Origin: Aedes albopictus
Taxonomy: Eukaryota; Arthropoda; Insecta; Diptera; Culicidae
Direction: 5' to 3'
Assembly: GCF_035046485.1 (NCBI RefSeq)
Contig: NC_085138.1
Location: forward strand, 94,529,766-94,593,765
Length of the DNA: 64,000 bases
Notes under the pieces: model-generated
What the model was told of the DNA's origin: nothing
Seen by the model: only the letters and a program-made list of their open reading frames with translations
Databases searched by the model: none
In this document: positions 21,722-32,769 of the stretch, one piece after another
Numbering within the stretch: position 1 is the stretch's first letter
Layout: every line of letters begins with the position of its first letter
Program-made: the position numbers and the translations under genes

Positions 21722-22985
21722 TATTTTTATAAAAGTTTCACCTGAATCAAGTTCAAAGTTACTTAGGCTTATTATCATTTGAATGAGACCTAGGGGTTTG
21801 AAATCGGACGCAAATTGGCGGAGATATGGGCTTTAAAAAATGGCATGTTTTTGAAGAGGTGACCCCAAATTTTTGATCGGGAGTGTATATGAGACTCGGC
21901 CCTCCGAGCCTCGGATCGAAAATCGATTTTCCAAGCGGTTTTTATATCCTTGGGGGTGTAAGAATGGTAAAAAGGGTATGTACTGTGACAATGAACGCAC
22001 TTGCATCTCTAATTCCAGGAAAAAAGAGCGACCAAACCGCAACCATAGGACAAGCTAAGAAGGAACCGTTCGAGAAATGTGTGCTACAAATGTCGACCGA
22101 CGATCTGTGTGCGCGCGAGTATCGCTTTCTGCTCTCCTCGCGTGGGGAGACCCTCTAACCGATGTACCGTTGGTTGGTTGTACTGCTGCTGGGCGACCTC
22201 GCGATACCCCGCCCACCCGCTGTCCACTCCATTCCTGGAAACCCGCCTCCCACCATCGCATCCAGCCCAATCATGTGTCGCGAGGTTCGTCGTTTCCCTT
22301 CTCGCGGTGTGGTGTCCCAGTTCCGAGAGTCGCGCGCGCTCGCTTGGGTTCATCTCACACATGTGGCCCCGAATGGTCGTAGAACCACGACTTGCTCGTA
22401 ATGGGATGACAACGACCGACTGACGATGGCGAAGACGATGGACGGTGGAGACGACGACGCACGTGGAGATCAAAGTGCGGGGAAGCTGCAAATAAGTTGA
22501 GTTGTAGTATATCTCCGCGCGTTTCACACACGGACGACGACGACGGAGTGTAATTTGCTGGTGTGGCCTTTTTTGTTTTGATTCTGTTTAATATCTGTGT
22601 AGGAATGGTTTACTTTTGTCGGATTGACTCCATCTTCATCGTTCATCAAGGCCCAGGCCTAGCTGCGACTGGGACGTGTATACACTATACAATCCCCCCA
22701 TTGGTTACAGACCATTAGTCGCGAGCTCAGCAGATTTATATCGATATGAAACTCAAACACGTCAACGTCATCATCGCCGTTCTTCGCCGTTTCTTTTCAC
22801 ATCATATCGGAGGAGAATCATTCAATCAAAAGGGTCAATTCTGTAGAAAGATTAGTTTCGTGGTGGCAAAGTAATTTCATGATATGCACTATTTCTGTGC
22901 CATGGCACACGACGCACATAGGGAAATTTTACTTATATAGTTGGTAAAAACAAATTTAACAAAATAGTTTGTTCCGATGCCATAA
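21722..22985. other. Unassigned DNA, GC-rich in the middle
   Basis: A lone transposon-end-like motif (GTGACCCCAAATTTTTGATC, followed by GGGAGTGTA) lies at 21858-21888. From 22050 to 22560 the sequence is GC-rich and open on several overlapping frames (up to 147 codons) with no recognisable motif. It could be host regulatory or unique DNA. I see no evidence for a gene. Confidence 0.4.
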
Positions 22986-23429
22986 AACACGAACATAAAT
23001 AGAGCAATAGAGGCTGAATAACTAGCACAATACAGATTCTATAGAGATCACTAGCCTCTGTCCAACAACTCCTATCTTTACCTCCACGTGGCACCGTCCG
23101 GGCTGCAAGCAACCTTAGGGAAGATCGGGTAACCAACCCCGGTGGAAACTTTGGTTGTAGGCTGACAGGAGAGGGGGGTTTGCTTCTGCAAACCTGAGCG
23201 TCTGTTCTCCAGGAGGAGTGGCCCACAACAGCATCTGACCCCCATGTTAGGAGTGGCTGATCAACGTCCGAGTACCACGCAAGGACGGTCTTCCGGAAAG
23301 TAGAGGGTTGGTGTCAGGCTCTAAGAGCTAGCCGTAAAGAAATATTGTAACGGAAAATCAGCAACAGAATAATACGAACCGAGAACAACGGCAACGACCC
23401 CAGCGAACAAAAAGGACTTGCGATTGGAA

Positions 23430-24160
23430 ACTCGGTACGTGGAACTGCCGATCTCTCAACTTCATTGGGAGCACCCGCATATTCGCCGATCTACTGAAGG
23501 ACCGCGGGTTAGGCATCGTAGCGCTGCAGGAGGTGTGTTGAACAGGATCCATGGTGCGTACCAAGGTTTTTATATATTGTGGTAGGTTGAGCCACAGAGA
23601 AGTTGAGCATAACGTTTAGTTTGTGGAGAAAAGCAGAGGAAGCGAAATTTCAAAGGAATTTGTGGAGGCAGGGGATTTGTTTTCAGAATTTCTCACGGTG
23701 AAAAAATAATGGCTGCCCAGCCAGTTTTGACATCTAAGACTACCTTAGAATATGCAAAATGCAAATAGCTTGGTGCGAACGTTTAGAGGTAATCATACCA
23801 TCTATCAGAGCTGCGGCAACACACGCGAGCTGGGAACAGCTTTCATCGAAATGGGTGATATGCAGAGGCGCGTGATCGGTTGGTGGCCGATCGACGAAAA
23901 AATGTGCAGGTTGAGGATCAAGGGCCGATTCTTCAACTTCAGCATAATAAACATGTACAGCCCCCCATTCCGGAAGCACTGATGATGACAAGGATGCATT
24001 TTACGCGCAGCTTGAACGCGAGTACGAGCGCTGCCCAAGCTCAGGTAGGCCAGGAGAAGGAATTCAGACCGATGATTGGAAAGTTCAGCGCTCACCAACA
24101 GACGAACGAAAACGGCCTACGACTCATTGATTTCGTCGCCTCCAAAAACACGTAGCACCT
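23430..24160 (+). pseudogene. Endonuclease-domain fragments of the RTE element
   Basis: The APE-type start LGTWNCRSLNFIGSTRIFADLL (two adjoining pieces) is at 23430-23545, running to ALQEVC, then a stop. About 190 bp of unrelated or scrambled DNA follows (23560-23750). The domain resumes at 23752 (SCGNTRELGTAFIEM, RRVIGWWPIDEKM, RLRIKGRFFNFSIINMYSP) and shifts frame again (QAQVGQEKEFRPMIG, ENGLRLIDFVASKNT). The GDFNAQ block between them is deleted. Confidence 0.85.
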
Positions 24161-24315
24161 TTTTCCAACACAGCCTCCCTTATCGTTACACCTGAAAATC
24201 ATCACAGCATACGGAATCTCAAATCGACCACGTTCTGATTGACGGACGGCATTTCTCCGACATTATCGACGTCAAGACCTATCGTGGCGCCAACATTGAC
24301 TCTGACCACTATCTG

Positions 24316-25443
24316 GTGATGGTAAATCTGCGCCCAAAACATTCCGTAATCAACAATGTACGGTACCGGCGACCACCACGGTACAATCTAGAGCGACTGA
24401 AACAACCGGATGTTGCCTCGGCATTCGCGCAGAATCTCGAGGCCGCGTTACCAGAGGAGGTCGAGCTTGAAGAGGCCCCTCTTGAGGACTACTGTAGTAC
24501 AGTGAAAGCAACTATCAACGACGCAGACGTGGAACGGAATCGACGGGACGAATGGTTCGATGAAGAGTACAGAGCGATTTTGGAGGAGAAGAACGCAGCG
24601 CGGGCGGTAATGCTGCAGCAAGGGACTCGACAGAACGTGGAACGTTATAAACAGAAGCAGAAACAGCAGACCCGCCTCTTTCGGGAGAAAAAGCGCCGCC
24701 TGGAAGAAGCGGAGTGTGAAGAAATAGAACTGCTGTGTCGTTCCCAAGAAACACGGAAGTTCTATCAGAAGCTCAACGCATCCCGCAACGGCTTCGTGCC
24801 GCGAGCTGAAATATGCAGGGATAAAGACGGAGGCCTTTTGACGAACGGACGTGAGGTGATCGAAAGGTGGAAGCAGCACTTCGATCAGCACCTGAACGGC
24901 GTGGAGAACGTAGGCACGGGAGCCCACGGCAACGGAGGAAACGACGACGTCAGTGCAGCGGAGGACGAAAATGAACCAACTCCCACGCTGAGGGAAGTTA
25001 AGGATGCCATTCACCAGCTCAAAACCAACAAAGCAGCTGGTAAGGATGGTATCGCAGCTGAACTCATCAAGATGGGCCCAGAAAAGTTGGCCACCTGTCT
25101 GCATCGGCTGATAGTCAGGATGTGGGAAACCGAACAGCTACCGGAGGAGTGGAAGGAAGGGATAATCTGCTCCATTCACAAGAAATGCGACCATTTGGAA
25201 TGTGAGAACTTCAGGGCGATCACTATTTTGAATGCTGCCTACAAAGTGCTATCCCTGATCATCTTCCGTCGTCTGTCACCTGAAACGAATGAGTTCGTGG
25301 GAAGTTATCAAGCCGGATTGTACCGATGGCCGGTCGACAACGGGCCAGATTTAACCGTAAGGCAAAGCGGCATACGACAGTATCGACCGCGCATAGCTAT
25401 GGAGAATCATGGACGAAAACGGCTTTCCTGGGAAGCTGACTAG
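24316..25443 (+). pseudogene. RTE ORF: linker and N-terminal reverse transcriptase
   Basis: A 375-codon open frame starting downstream of the SDHYLVMVNLRPK end of the endonuclease. It holds a charged linker and the first RT blocks: KTNKAAGKDGIAAELIK, LPEEWKEGIICSIHKK, CENFRAITILNAAYKVLS. After EFVGSYQAGL the text degenerates (expected QYGFRxGRST is gone), and the frame ends at 25443. The Met start is fortuitous; the real protein would begin in the endonuclease. Confidence 0.85.
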
Positions 25444-25469
25444 ACTGATTAAAGCCTATTAAAGCAACG

Positions 25470-26093
25470 ATGGACGGTGTGCAAAACTGCGTAAGGGTTT
25501 CGGGTGAACTATCCAGTTCATTCGAATCTCGCCGGGGACTGAGACAAGGTGATGGACTCTCATGCCTACTATTCAACATCGCTCTGGAAGGTGTGATGCG
25601 ACGAGCCGGGCTCAACAGCCGGGGAACGATTTTCGCAAAATCCGGTCAATTTGTGTGCTTTGCGGACGCCATGGACATTATTACCAGAACATTTGGAACG
25701 GTGGCAGAGCTGTACACCCGCCTGAAACGCGAAGCAGTAAAGGTCGGACTGGTGGTGAATGCCTCAAAAACAAAGTACATGCTGGTAGGCGGAACCGAAT
25801 ACGACCGGATCCGTCTGGGTAGTAATGTTACGATAGACGGGGATACTTTCGAGGTGGAGGAATTCGTCTACCTCGGATCCTTACTGACGGCTGACAATAA
25901 CGTGAGCCGTGAAATTCGGAGGCGCATCATCAGCGGAAGTCGGGCCTATTACGGGCTCCTGAAGAAACTGCGGTCGAAAAAGATTCACCCACGCACCAAA
26001 TGCACCATGTACAAAACGCTGATAAGACCGGTGGTCCTCTACGGACACGAGACATGGACCATGCTCGAGGAGTTTTTGAGCGACGCGTGCTAA
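25470..26093 (+). pseudogene. RTE reverse transcriptase, C-terminal half with FADA
   Basis: Shows LRQGDGLSCLLFNIALEGVM (RT block 4), then the catalytic block as CFADAMDIITR, where the usual FADD has its second Asp replaced by Ala (GAC to GCC). The downstream part (VVNASKTKYMLVGG, YLGSLLTADNNVS, SGSRAYYGLLKKL) is well kept. The frame is lost near 26075, and the last domain continues at 26040-26428 in another frame (ERRVLRTIFSGVQENGVWRR, RIRWAGHVARMPDN). Confidence 0.88.
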
Positions 26094-26428
26094 GGACGAT
26101 CTTCAGCGGTGTGCAGGAGAACGGTGTGTGGCGGAGAAGGATGAACCACGAGCTCGCTGCACTTTACGGCGAACCCAGCATCCAGAAGGTGGCCAAAGCC
26201 GGAAGGATTCGGTGGGCAGGGCATGTTGCAAGAATGCCGGACAACAATCCTGCAAAGCTGGTGTTTGTAACGGATCCGGTTGGCACAAGAAGGCGTAAAG
26301 CGCAGAGAGCACGATGGGCGGACCAGGTGGAACGTGACCTGGCGAGCATCGGGCGCGACCGAGGATGGAAAGCGGCAGCCGCAAACCGAGTATTGTGGCG
26401 TACTATTGTTGATTATGTCTTGTCTTAA
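26076..26428 (+). pseudogene. C-terminal domain of the RTE protein
   Basis: It reads RTIFSGVQENGVWRRRMNHE, then RIRWAGHVARMP and RARWADQVERDL, the usual Trp/Arg-rich tail of RTE/JAM1 proteins, ending at a stop at 26426-26428. It is shifted one frame from the preceding RT segment. The 3'UTR that follows is under 30 bp. Confidence 0.85.
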
Positions 26429-26457
26429 ATGTGATGCTGAACAAATAAATGTATGTA

Positions 26458-26670
26458 GGGTATGGTACCATTTGGGCAGGTGTACCTATTTTGGGCACTT
26501 GCCGCTATAACTGGGTCAATATCAAACCGATTAATTTGAATTTTTGTTCAGGGTTAGATACTGTACGTGCTTAGTTCTATACAAAATTTCAAAGCAATCG
26601 GTTTGAAATTCACTTAGTTATAGCGGCAAGTGCCCAAAATAGCTACACCTGCCCAAATGATACAATACCC
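26458..26670. mobile_element. 213-bp TA-flanked fold-back MITE
   Basis: The left arm GGGTATGGTACCATTTGGGC, continuing through GGGCACTTGCCGCTATAACT, is mirrored by the right arm (AGTTATAGCGGCAAGTGCCC, then GCCCAAATGATACAATACCC). TA flanks at 26456-26457 and 26671-26672. The arms are about 62 bp with an AT-rich loop. It sits at the very 3' terminus of the RTE element. Confidence 0.85.
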
Positions 26671-26699
26671 TATATGTTATACGTACGAGGAATCCTGAG

Positions 26700-27820
26700 T
26701 GAAATCTGTCAACCCGCAATGGAACTGAACTAACAGCGACAGCCGCGACTTCGAAGGATGGCCAGCCTTGGAAATTATTGTCCAGTTGAGGGATGTTTAA
26801 AGCTCATTTTGAATCGTAACTTTCTAATTATAATGTGGAAAAGGTTCCAAACAGTCATAAATTGGCCCAAGGTACCTCAATGTGCTTCACCAGACCCATG
26901 GGTCAGAGCACGCGGCCCAAGTAATGCCCAGCCCAGCCCAGCAGCAAGTGATACGAAACAAGATAAAACCATGTCATCATATAATTATAACGGCGCTTGT
27001 TGCTGGGGCTGGGGCTATCTGCGATGCTCCGCCAACAACACCGTGCTGAGCTGATTCGCAGACTCTGGCCAGGAATGATTTGTCTTCCTTCTTCCCGATG
27101 CAGCAGCAATCAATGCTTCGGTCTGTGTTTGGCCCTGATTATGACGGCGATGATGGGGCACTCGGTTCACCTAGTTTTTTATTCTCTTTTCCTGCAGGCG
27201 ATTGGTGATAATGGGGGTTCAGAGGGATAGCGCTTATGAGACCATTTGTGCCAGCGAAAATTAGATAATTTGCGCAGTGCAAGATCAGGTTTGAAATCGT
27301 GATAACGATTTGAAACATTGTCCGTGCAGAGGATTTGACTTGCTTCATAATTGGCTTCGGTACCGAAGGCTAGCGAAATGATGAGGATGCCGTCATCAAT
27401 TATTTATCGGTTTTTGAGATACAGAAATTAGCGCTCGTTCAACTGTTTTACCATTCAAGAGGAATTTGCTAAGATGTATCTCTATTATTAAATAAAGGAT
27501 TTTAAATGATGCCGTCTGAATTATTGAACTTTGTAATCTGAATTCAGACATTTCGTTTTTACTAATGACTATGACCATATTTTTGACGTAGGACCACGTC
27601 TCTCTTTTCTATACCGGGTGTCATTCTAAATTTTCAGAAATCGGCCGCGTTACGTTTGAAGTGGAGATTTTGAGCGTTAATAACTCAACCATTTCTCGTT
27701 GAATTTTCAAAATTTTGGCTCCAATCGATTGCAAATCTTTACACCAATTATGTCCAATATTAACATTTGCTGATTTTCAATAACAAACTATTGAAAAATT
27801 GGGAAAAGTAAACCCATGTT
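26700..27820. other. Unassigned DNA
   Basis: No motif-bearing frame or repeat structure is seen. It has a CAGCCCAGCC run near 26930 and AT-rich DNA from 27390 to 27820. Short open frames overlap on both strands and are not supported. Confidence 0.4.
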
Positions 27821-27828
27821 TATTCCAG

Positions 27829-27960
27829 CCAATCACGAACGAGCACATTTTGGATGCCCCCGTCGAATATAAAAGCTACTGCTTCTTCGCATCTTCCCTC
27901 ATTTGTCTTTGTCGTCTCGAGGTGAACGCATCGAGTTTTTAGTTAGTTAAAATTCATTTT
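27829..27960 (+). promoter_or_regulatory. CCAAT plus TATA promoter-like block
   Basis: CCAATCA lies at 27829-27835 and TATAAAAG at 27868-27875, followed by a pyrimidine-rich segment (CTTCTTCGCATCTTCCCTC) and a GTGAACGCATC motif. The spacing is reasonable for a Pol II core promoter. No reading frame follows: a Jockey-clade insertion starts about 170-300 bp downstream. Histone-like units lie on the far side of that insertion. Confidence 0.45.
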
Positions 27961-28197
27961 ATTTGTTTCATTTATGGTTTTACATTATTTTCTACATACA
28001 TATCAAGTGATATAGCCTTAGTAGCTCTACATCTTTGGGTTTTTGATTTTTATAGTCTGGGTGACTGGTAATTGCTTCAATTTGTTATTCTAATTTACAG
28101 GTCGGCTCTCTAAGAGCTCTGGTATTCAAAAAAGGGGAAAACAATTTGATAACCTAACTACTTATTTACAAATCTACTATTTACAAAATTTGATAAC

Positions 28198-29695
28198 CTA
28201 ATTGTGGGGAACAATGTCCCGGATGACCTGTTGGTCTGAACGGCAGCAACTCGCCTTGTACCTAGTGACAGACTCACCAAATCTTTCATCTAGGGTTTTG
28301 ATTCCGGCCAGACGGTGGACCTCTGATGTTCGCATTCTAGGAGGACTGTTGACAATCATCCTTAGAAATTTGTTCTGAACTCGTTGGAGTTTCAGATGAT
28401 GAGTTTGGGCGCAACTCTCCCAGATTGGTACTCCGTATTCGATGACGGGGAGGATGATTTGCTTGTAGACAGCAAGCTTGTTCTTCAGGGACAGCGTTGA
28501 CTTGCGTTTGATCAAAGGGTATAGCAACTTAAGCAGTATGTTGCACTTGGTGATAGTTTTATCAACTTGCTGTCTGAAGAGTAGCTTGCTGTCCAGGGTC
28601 AAGCCCAGGTAATCGGCTTCACTAGACCATTCCACCGTTGATCCATTTAGGGTGATTTTACAATCCTCAGCCGGAACAAGTCGGGGGGATTTGGAATGAG
28701 GGAAAAGGATGACCTGGGTCTTCGCCGCGTTGATACAGATCTTCCAACTGGTCAAATAGTCTGACAGGACATTCAGGCTTCTTTGGAGTCTGGAGGTGAG
28801 CGCCCTAATAAACCTACCACTATGGACGACTGACGTATCATCGGCGAACAACGATAGCGAACCATTCTCTGGCAGCGGTGGAATATCCGAGGTGAACAGG
28901 TTGTACAAGAGTGGACCTAATATACTTCCCTGTGGAACTCCGGCGGGGATGTTTTGTGGACGGGATATTGCTCCATTGGTAGAGACTCTGAATGTCCTGT
29001 CAGAGAGATAATTGCTGATGATTTTCACCAAGTAGTTGGGAAGATTGTACTGGTGCAGCTTGTACACCAGGCCATCATGCCAGACGTTGTCGAATGCCTT
29101 TTCAACATCGAGCAACGCCATGGCAGAGGTTTTGGAGAGGGACTTGTTCCGTCTGAGGTTGTTTGTTACTCGGGACAGTTGGTGCACGGTTGATCGACCG
29201 CACCGAAAACCAAACTGTTCCTCGAGCAAGATGTTATGTTGATCGATTACGGAGAGTAGCCGGTGATGAATCGCTTTCTCGAAGAGTTTGGACAATGCTG
29301 GGAGAAGACTGATGGGACGATAGCTCTTGGGCGATGAAGGATCTTTCCCAGGCTTCCTGATGGGGATAACTTTGGCTGACTTCCAGGATGAGGGGAAGTA
29401 GCTTAGTCGGAGGCACTGATTAAAAATCAGTGCCAGATGTTGATAGAACTGGAGACTCAAGTTCTTGAGCTCCAAGTTCAAAGTGTTATCGAAGCCTGGG
29501 GCCTTCATGTTTTTTGATCTTTTGATATAGGTCGACAGTTCGTCAGCTGTGATCTCCAACTCCTCCGTGAAGTCGTTGGGGATCAGATGCAAGTTTGCAG
29601 CATGTTCGGAAACAGCTGTTTCGTGGGGGCTGACAATGTCATGCCCAAGGTTGTGTGAGCTGACGAAGTGTCGACCTAACTCATCAAACGATCCC
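28198..29695 (-). pseudogene. Jockey ORF2 part 2: reverse transcriptase
   Basis: Open for nearly 500 codons. RT blocks in order: KAPGFDNTLNLELKN, YRPISLLPALSKLFEK, EEQFGFRCGRSTVHQL, MALLDVEKAFDNVWHDG, AGVPQGSILGPLLYNLF, LFADDTSVVHSG and YLGLTLDSKLLF. All catalytic residues, including FADD, look intact. The N-terminal end (GSFDELGRHFVSSHNLG) reads in this frame from about 29695, joining the endonuclease half by a single-base frameshift. The stop is at 28198-28200. Confidence 0.9.
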
Positions 29696-30842
29696 GAGAG
29701 TCAGCATTGTCTAATGGGATCAACGGTGGAATAGGCCTGGGCCATGATTTTAAAATTTTTGTCATCTTCCAGAATGGTTTGGAGCAATCTGGGAGAGTGC
29801 GGATCTTGTTTGACAAATCGTTGTTTCGGAGGTCCACCAATCTGGCCTTGATGATTTTGTTCATGCGATTGATATCGCTTTTTAAGGCAGGCAGACCAGA
29901 ACGCTGATACTGCCTGCGGGTGGTGTTTCGCAGCCGAATCAAGTTTTTGGTGAGCCTGTCAATTACAAGGGAGTTGCTTACCTGATGTGCTGCCGGCACA
30001 TGTTGTTCTCTGGCCTGGGTAATAGCCGCCTCGATGCTATGCAGCTGGCTATCGATGTCTTCAGCCGTCTCGGGGAAGACCTCGTAGTCCACATTGTCGT
30101 CGACGCACCGCTGAAAGAGGCGCCAATCGACTTGGTGATAGTTGCGTCGGAGGTGACGATGCCGATTGACCAGTGACCCAAACTCGGCCACCACTGGGAA
30201 GTGGTCCGAGCTGAGCTCCTGGTGTACAACCGGCTGGGAGATGTTGTCCATGTTGGTGATGTAGACATCGAGGGTAGCATGGGCCCCAGACCGAGTCAAC
30301 CGGGTGGGACTATCTGGGCCCATGATGGTGTAGTGGCCTTCTTCAGCGTCGTTGAACCAGACCACGCCGTTTTGGTTCCGGCGGGGATTTCCCCAGGCTT
30401 GATGTTTGGCGTTGAGGTCGCCCGCAATGATGAACTGCCCCTGCCGCCGAGTCAGCTTGATGATGTCCCTACGGAGAATGGCTGATGTTCCATCACCAGC
30501 TTTGGCTTGAGCGGGGCAATATGCCACGATTAGGGTGATAGGGCCGGTGGAGGTGGTAATTTCCACACCTACGGCTTCGATGAGCTGGAGCTTGAGACTA
30601 GGCAGCAGGCGGCAGTCAATGTTCTTCCTCAGCGCGATTCCAACACCTCCTCCCCTGGAATTTTGTCGATCCAGCCTCACCAGTCTAAAGTCTGGGATAC
30701 TGGCGCTCACCTCAGGTTTGAGGTGGGTTTCAGTTATGAATGCGACGTCGATTTGGTACTCCTCGAGGAAGTCGCTCAGCTCGATAATTTTGCCCTTGAG
30801 AGAGCAAGCGTTCCAGTTGACCAGACCCACCCTAGAAGCCAT
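29676..30842 (-). pseudogene. Jockey ORF2 part 1: APE endonuclease
   Basis: Starts with ATG at 30842-30840 (MASRVGLVNWNACSLKGKI), overlapping the ORF1 stop. Endonuclease motifs: ITETHLKP, RLDRQNSRGGGVGIAL, IIAGDLNAKHQAWG and LSSDHFPVVAEF. The frame ends after SRDRLMS at 29676-29678, whereas the continuation to RT is in the next frame, so one base has been gained or lost near 29690-29700. With the frameshift ignored, ORF2 totals about 880 residues, normal for Jockey. The frame is open well upstream of the ATG through ORF1; that part is antisense-free shadow text. Confidence 0.9.
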
Positions 30843-32103
30843 TTTCAATGACGAAAAGGCCCAGAGTGTAGATCTGGTCAAACCGAGATTTGCAGCTGCG
30901 CAGGCGAGCCGCAAGTTGAGAGAAGATCGGAGCGAGTTGTTCCGGTGTGTAGAGGGGAGCAGCTTCCTCGGAGGGCAGGGAAGGCTCATCCTGTTGACGG
31001 CGAAAACCAGGGGGAGGAAGTGGGGGCCACTGGTTGCTTGATGTTGGTGGCGGTGGTTGGTTGGTGGTGGCATGGGCGGGAGCGGTAGCTGCAGCAGCGG
31101 CCAGTCGTTTGTGCGGTTGAAGTGGAGGTAGGACCGGTATCGGCCGCCGGGGAGGCGGGATGGAGGGAAAGTTTCGTTCATCGAGCGCCGGTGGCGGTGA
31201 AGCTCTTCGACCGGGCTGATTTCTGGTGGAGGCCTTTTTGCGGATTTCGCAAAATTCCGCGCGTTTTTTACATGCCTTGGTGGTGGCACGGTGGTTTTCG
31301 CCACAATTGGCGCACTTCGGGTCCGATTCCTCCATTTTGTCGCACTCGATGATAGCGTGGTCCTCACCACAGCGGTTGCAGCGAGCGTTCATAAAGCAAT
31401 TTCGCGTCCCATGACCAAATCGCAAGCAATTTTGGCATTGGGTCACGTCGCGGTGTACAGGCTTGTACCTTTTCCATTCGACGATGGTACTGTCGATTGA
31501 TTTAACCGACTGGAGCGCTTTCAGCTGGTCACGGTAGGCCTTTTCAGTGTCCCGCCGGGCGATTTTGTACACGTTGACAGGTTTCAGTCCGCTGTCAACT
31601 AGTGCTTCCGTTAGCTGCTGCTCTTCCATTTCGTCCAGTCCATGGAGGACCACTTTTAGCGGCTTGGAGCCGGGGATGTCGTGCGTAAAGTACTGGGGCT
31701 GCTTAGCATTCAGGTACTCCAGCACTTTTTCATAGTGGGACCGTCCCTCGGTCATGAGTTTCACACCCTCGACACCGAGTCGGAAGGTGCACTTCAGGCC
31801 GCGTGCAATCATCTTGCGAAGATCCGGCCGCAAATCCGTGGGGTCGCCTTTCACGAAAATGGGCGGGCACTTCTCCTTCCGCTCCAGTGGCTTCTCGGGC
31901 TGCTGCTGCAGGTTCTTCTTCCTCTTCTTCAGCGGGTTGCCGACATCATCGAGGGGTAGTGTGTACACATTGTTGCTCAGTAGTTGGCTGGAGGGATTGT
32001 TATCACCTCCACTCGCGGTGCGCTTAGGCACCTTTTTGGCGACCGGGTTGGTCGCCGTGTCACCCATACTGGGATCAAGGCGAAAGAGCGCCAACGCGCT
32101 CAA
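30832..32103 (-). CDS. Jockey ORF1 gag-like protein with zinc knuckles
   Basis: 423 codons, uninterrupted. The start could be the ATG at 32103 or the internal MGDTATN a dozen residues later. A Lys-rich N-terminus (KKRKKNLQQQ) precedes the gag core (RGLKCTFRLGVEGVKLMTEG, HDIPGSKPLKVVLHGLDEM). Knuckles at about 215-280 follow: CQNCLRFGHGTRNC, CNRCGEDHAIIEC and CANCGENHRATTKAC. A Pro-rich tail is next (RRPIPVLPPLQPH). The order gag core, then CCHC knuckles, then Pro-rich tail fits Jockey-clade ORF1 proteins that package element RNA. It ends IENGF with TAG at 30832-30834, inside the ORF2 start. Confidence 0.9.
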   Translation of the reverse strand: MSALALFRLDPSMGDTATNPVAKKVPKRTASGGDNNPSSQLLSNNVYTLPLDDVGNPLKKRKKNLQQQPEKPLERKEKCPPIFVKGDPTDLRPDLRKMIARGLKCTFRLGVEGVKLMTEGRSHYEKVLEYLNAKQPQYFTHDIPGSKPLKVVLHGLDEMEEQQLTEALVDSGLKPVNVYKIARRDTEKAYRDQLKALQSVKSIDSTIVEWKRYKPVHRDVTQCQNCLRFGHGTRNCFMNARCNRCGEDHAIIECDKMEESDPKCANCGENHRATTKACKKRAEFCEIRKKASTRNQPGRRASPPPALDERNFPSIPPPRRPIPVLPPLQPHKRLAAAAATAPAHATTNQPPPPTSSNQWPPLPPPGFRRQQDEPSLPSEEAAPLYTPEQLAPIFSQLAARLRSCKSRFDQIYTLGLFVIENGF

Positions 32104-32600
32104 CGGAACGGGAATAAAAACGATACGGGGGAAAAAAACGCGGGAAAAACTTTACTCGGGCGTGAGATGCCAACAGGCCAGCGAGAACAGAAAATCCGTG
32201 GCAATCAGCGGTGTCCGCCTAAGATTACCGTGTGGGTCTTTGGGCGGATCGCTAATCGGGACTCTGAGCACACTTGTCGACTTCACTGCTCGGATGTCGA
32301 AGCTAGAATGAATGAACGAACGCATCGAACGAGAGCTGCCGACTTTCTTCGTTTGCGTTTTCGCTCATTATTCTTTGACGGCCGTGTTGGCTCGGTGTCG
32401 GTGGTTGGCGGCACCGCGGTGCTGTTGCACTTTCACCTTCTAACCCTCTACCGCGGCAGACCAAGGAAGGAATACTTTTCATCGATTGCTCGGTGGTGGT
32501 GACAGAGGCAGCAGCAAAATCCACCAAAGAAAGATCCGCCACAACGAATGTGCGAGTTGCGTCGCTTTTCCTCGGGGTCGGTCCTTTCACGGATTGATTG
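32104..32600 (-). other. 5'UTR of the Jockey-clade element
   Basis: Noncoding lead of about 500 bp on the minus strand, GC-richer than its right flank. The border near 32600 is where the sequence switches to the GATAGCATCAGGAAG body motif of the histone-like units. Jockey elements carry an internal promoter at the 5' end; no specific motif is claimed. Confidence 0.55.
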
Positions 32601-32753
32601 ACGTGCTGATAGCATCAGGAAGAATATCCAGGTCAGCAAGCGGCGGGCCAATTCTCAACGGCGTCCAGCATTCAGCGCGAATAAAATCAATGCGCATTGG
32701 GTGGCATGATGAATTGATTTCAATTTCTACCTAAAATCGTCCAAAATTCAAAC

Positions 32754-32769
32754 GGTTCTTTTCAGAACC
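32754..32769 (+). terminator. Histone-type 3'-end stem-loop 1
   Basis: GGTTCTTTTCAGAACC is a perfect 6-bp stem with the TTTC loop of replication-dependent histone mRNAs (consensus GGYYCTTTTCAGRRCC), preceded by CAAAC and followed by TTCCTAGAGAG. In histone genes this element directs SLBP/U7-dependent cleavage instead of polyadenylation. Confidence 0.8.

Larger units (their letters stand above)
22990..26455 (+). mobile_element. JAM1-like RTE-clade non-LTR element, defective
   Basis: It contains a 5' leader (about 22990-23400), endonuclease pieces, an RT domain and a short C-terminal region. The very short 3' tail (ACAAATAAATGTATG) is as expected for RTE elements, which lack long poly(A). The wording of the RT region (LRQGDGLSCLLFNIALEGV, YLGSLLTADNNVS) matches my memory of mosquito RTE/JAM1 proteins. 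At least five frame breaks and a catalytic mutation make it inactive. The 5' border is approximate. Confidence 0.85.
28130..32600 (-). mobile_element. Jockey-clade non-LTR element, near full length
   Basis: Read on the minus strand: a 5'UTR of about 0.5 kb (32600-32104), ORF1 with gag zinc knuckles, ORF2 with APE endonuclease and RT overlapping ORF1 by 11 nt, and a short 3'UTR (28197-28130). The 3' end carries a repeated TTAGGTTATCAAATT (28182-28196 and 28149-28163 region) rather than a poly(A). Only one frameshift was found. The motifs fit the Jockey clade; I cannot name the family. Borders are estimated from where coding and UTR-like text end and the histone-like repeats begin. Confidence 0.85.

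Noticed and set aside
21858..21888. Tc1-like terminal repeat (GTGACCCCAAATTTTTGATC)
   Set aside because: Only one end was found; related words at 16822 and 17626 lie in the same orientation, so no element could be delimited.
22055..22527. Overlapping frames of 60-147 codons in GC-rich DNA
   Set aside because: Frames overlap on both strands, no domain or consistent codon pattern was recognised, and GC-rich DNA lowers stop frequency.
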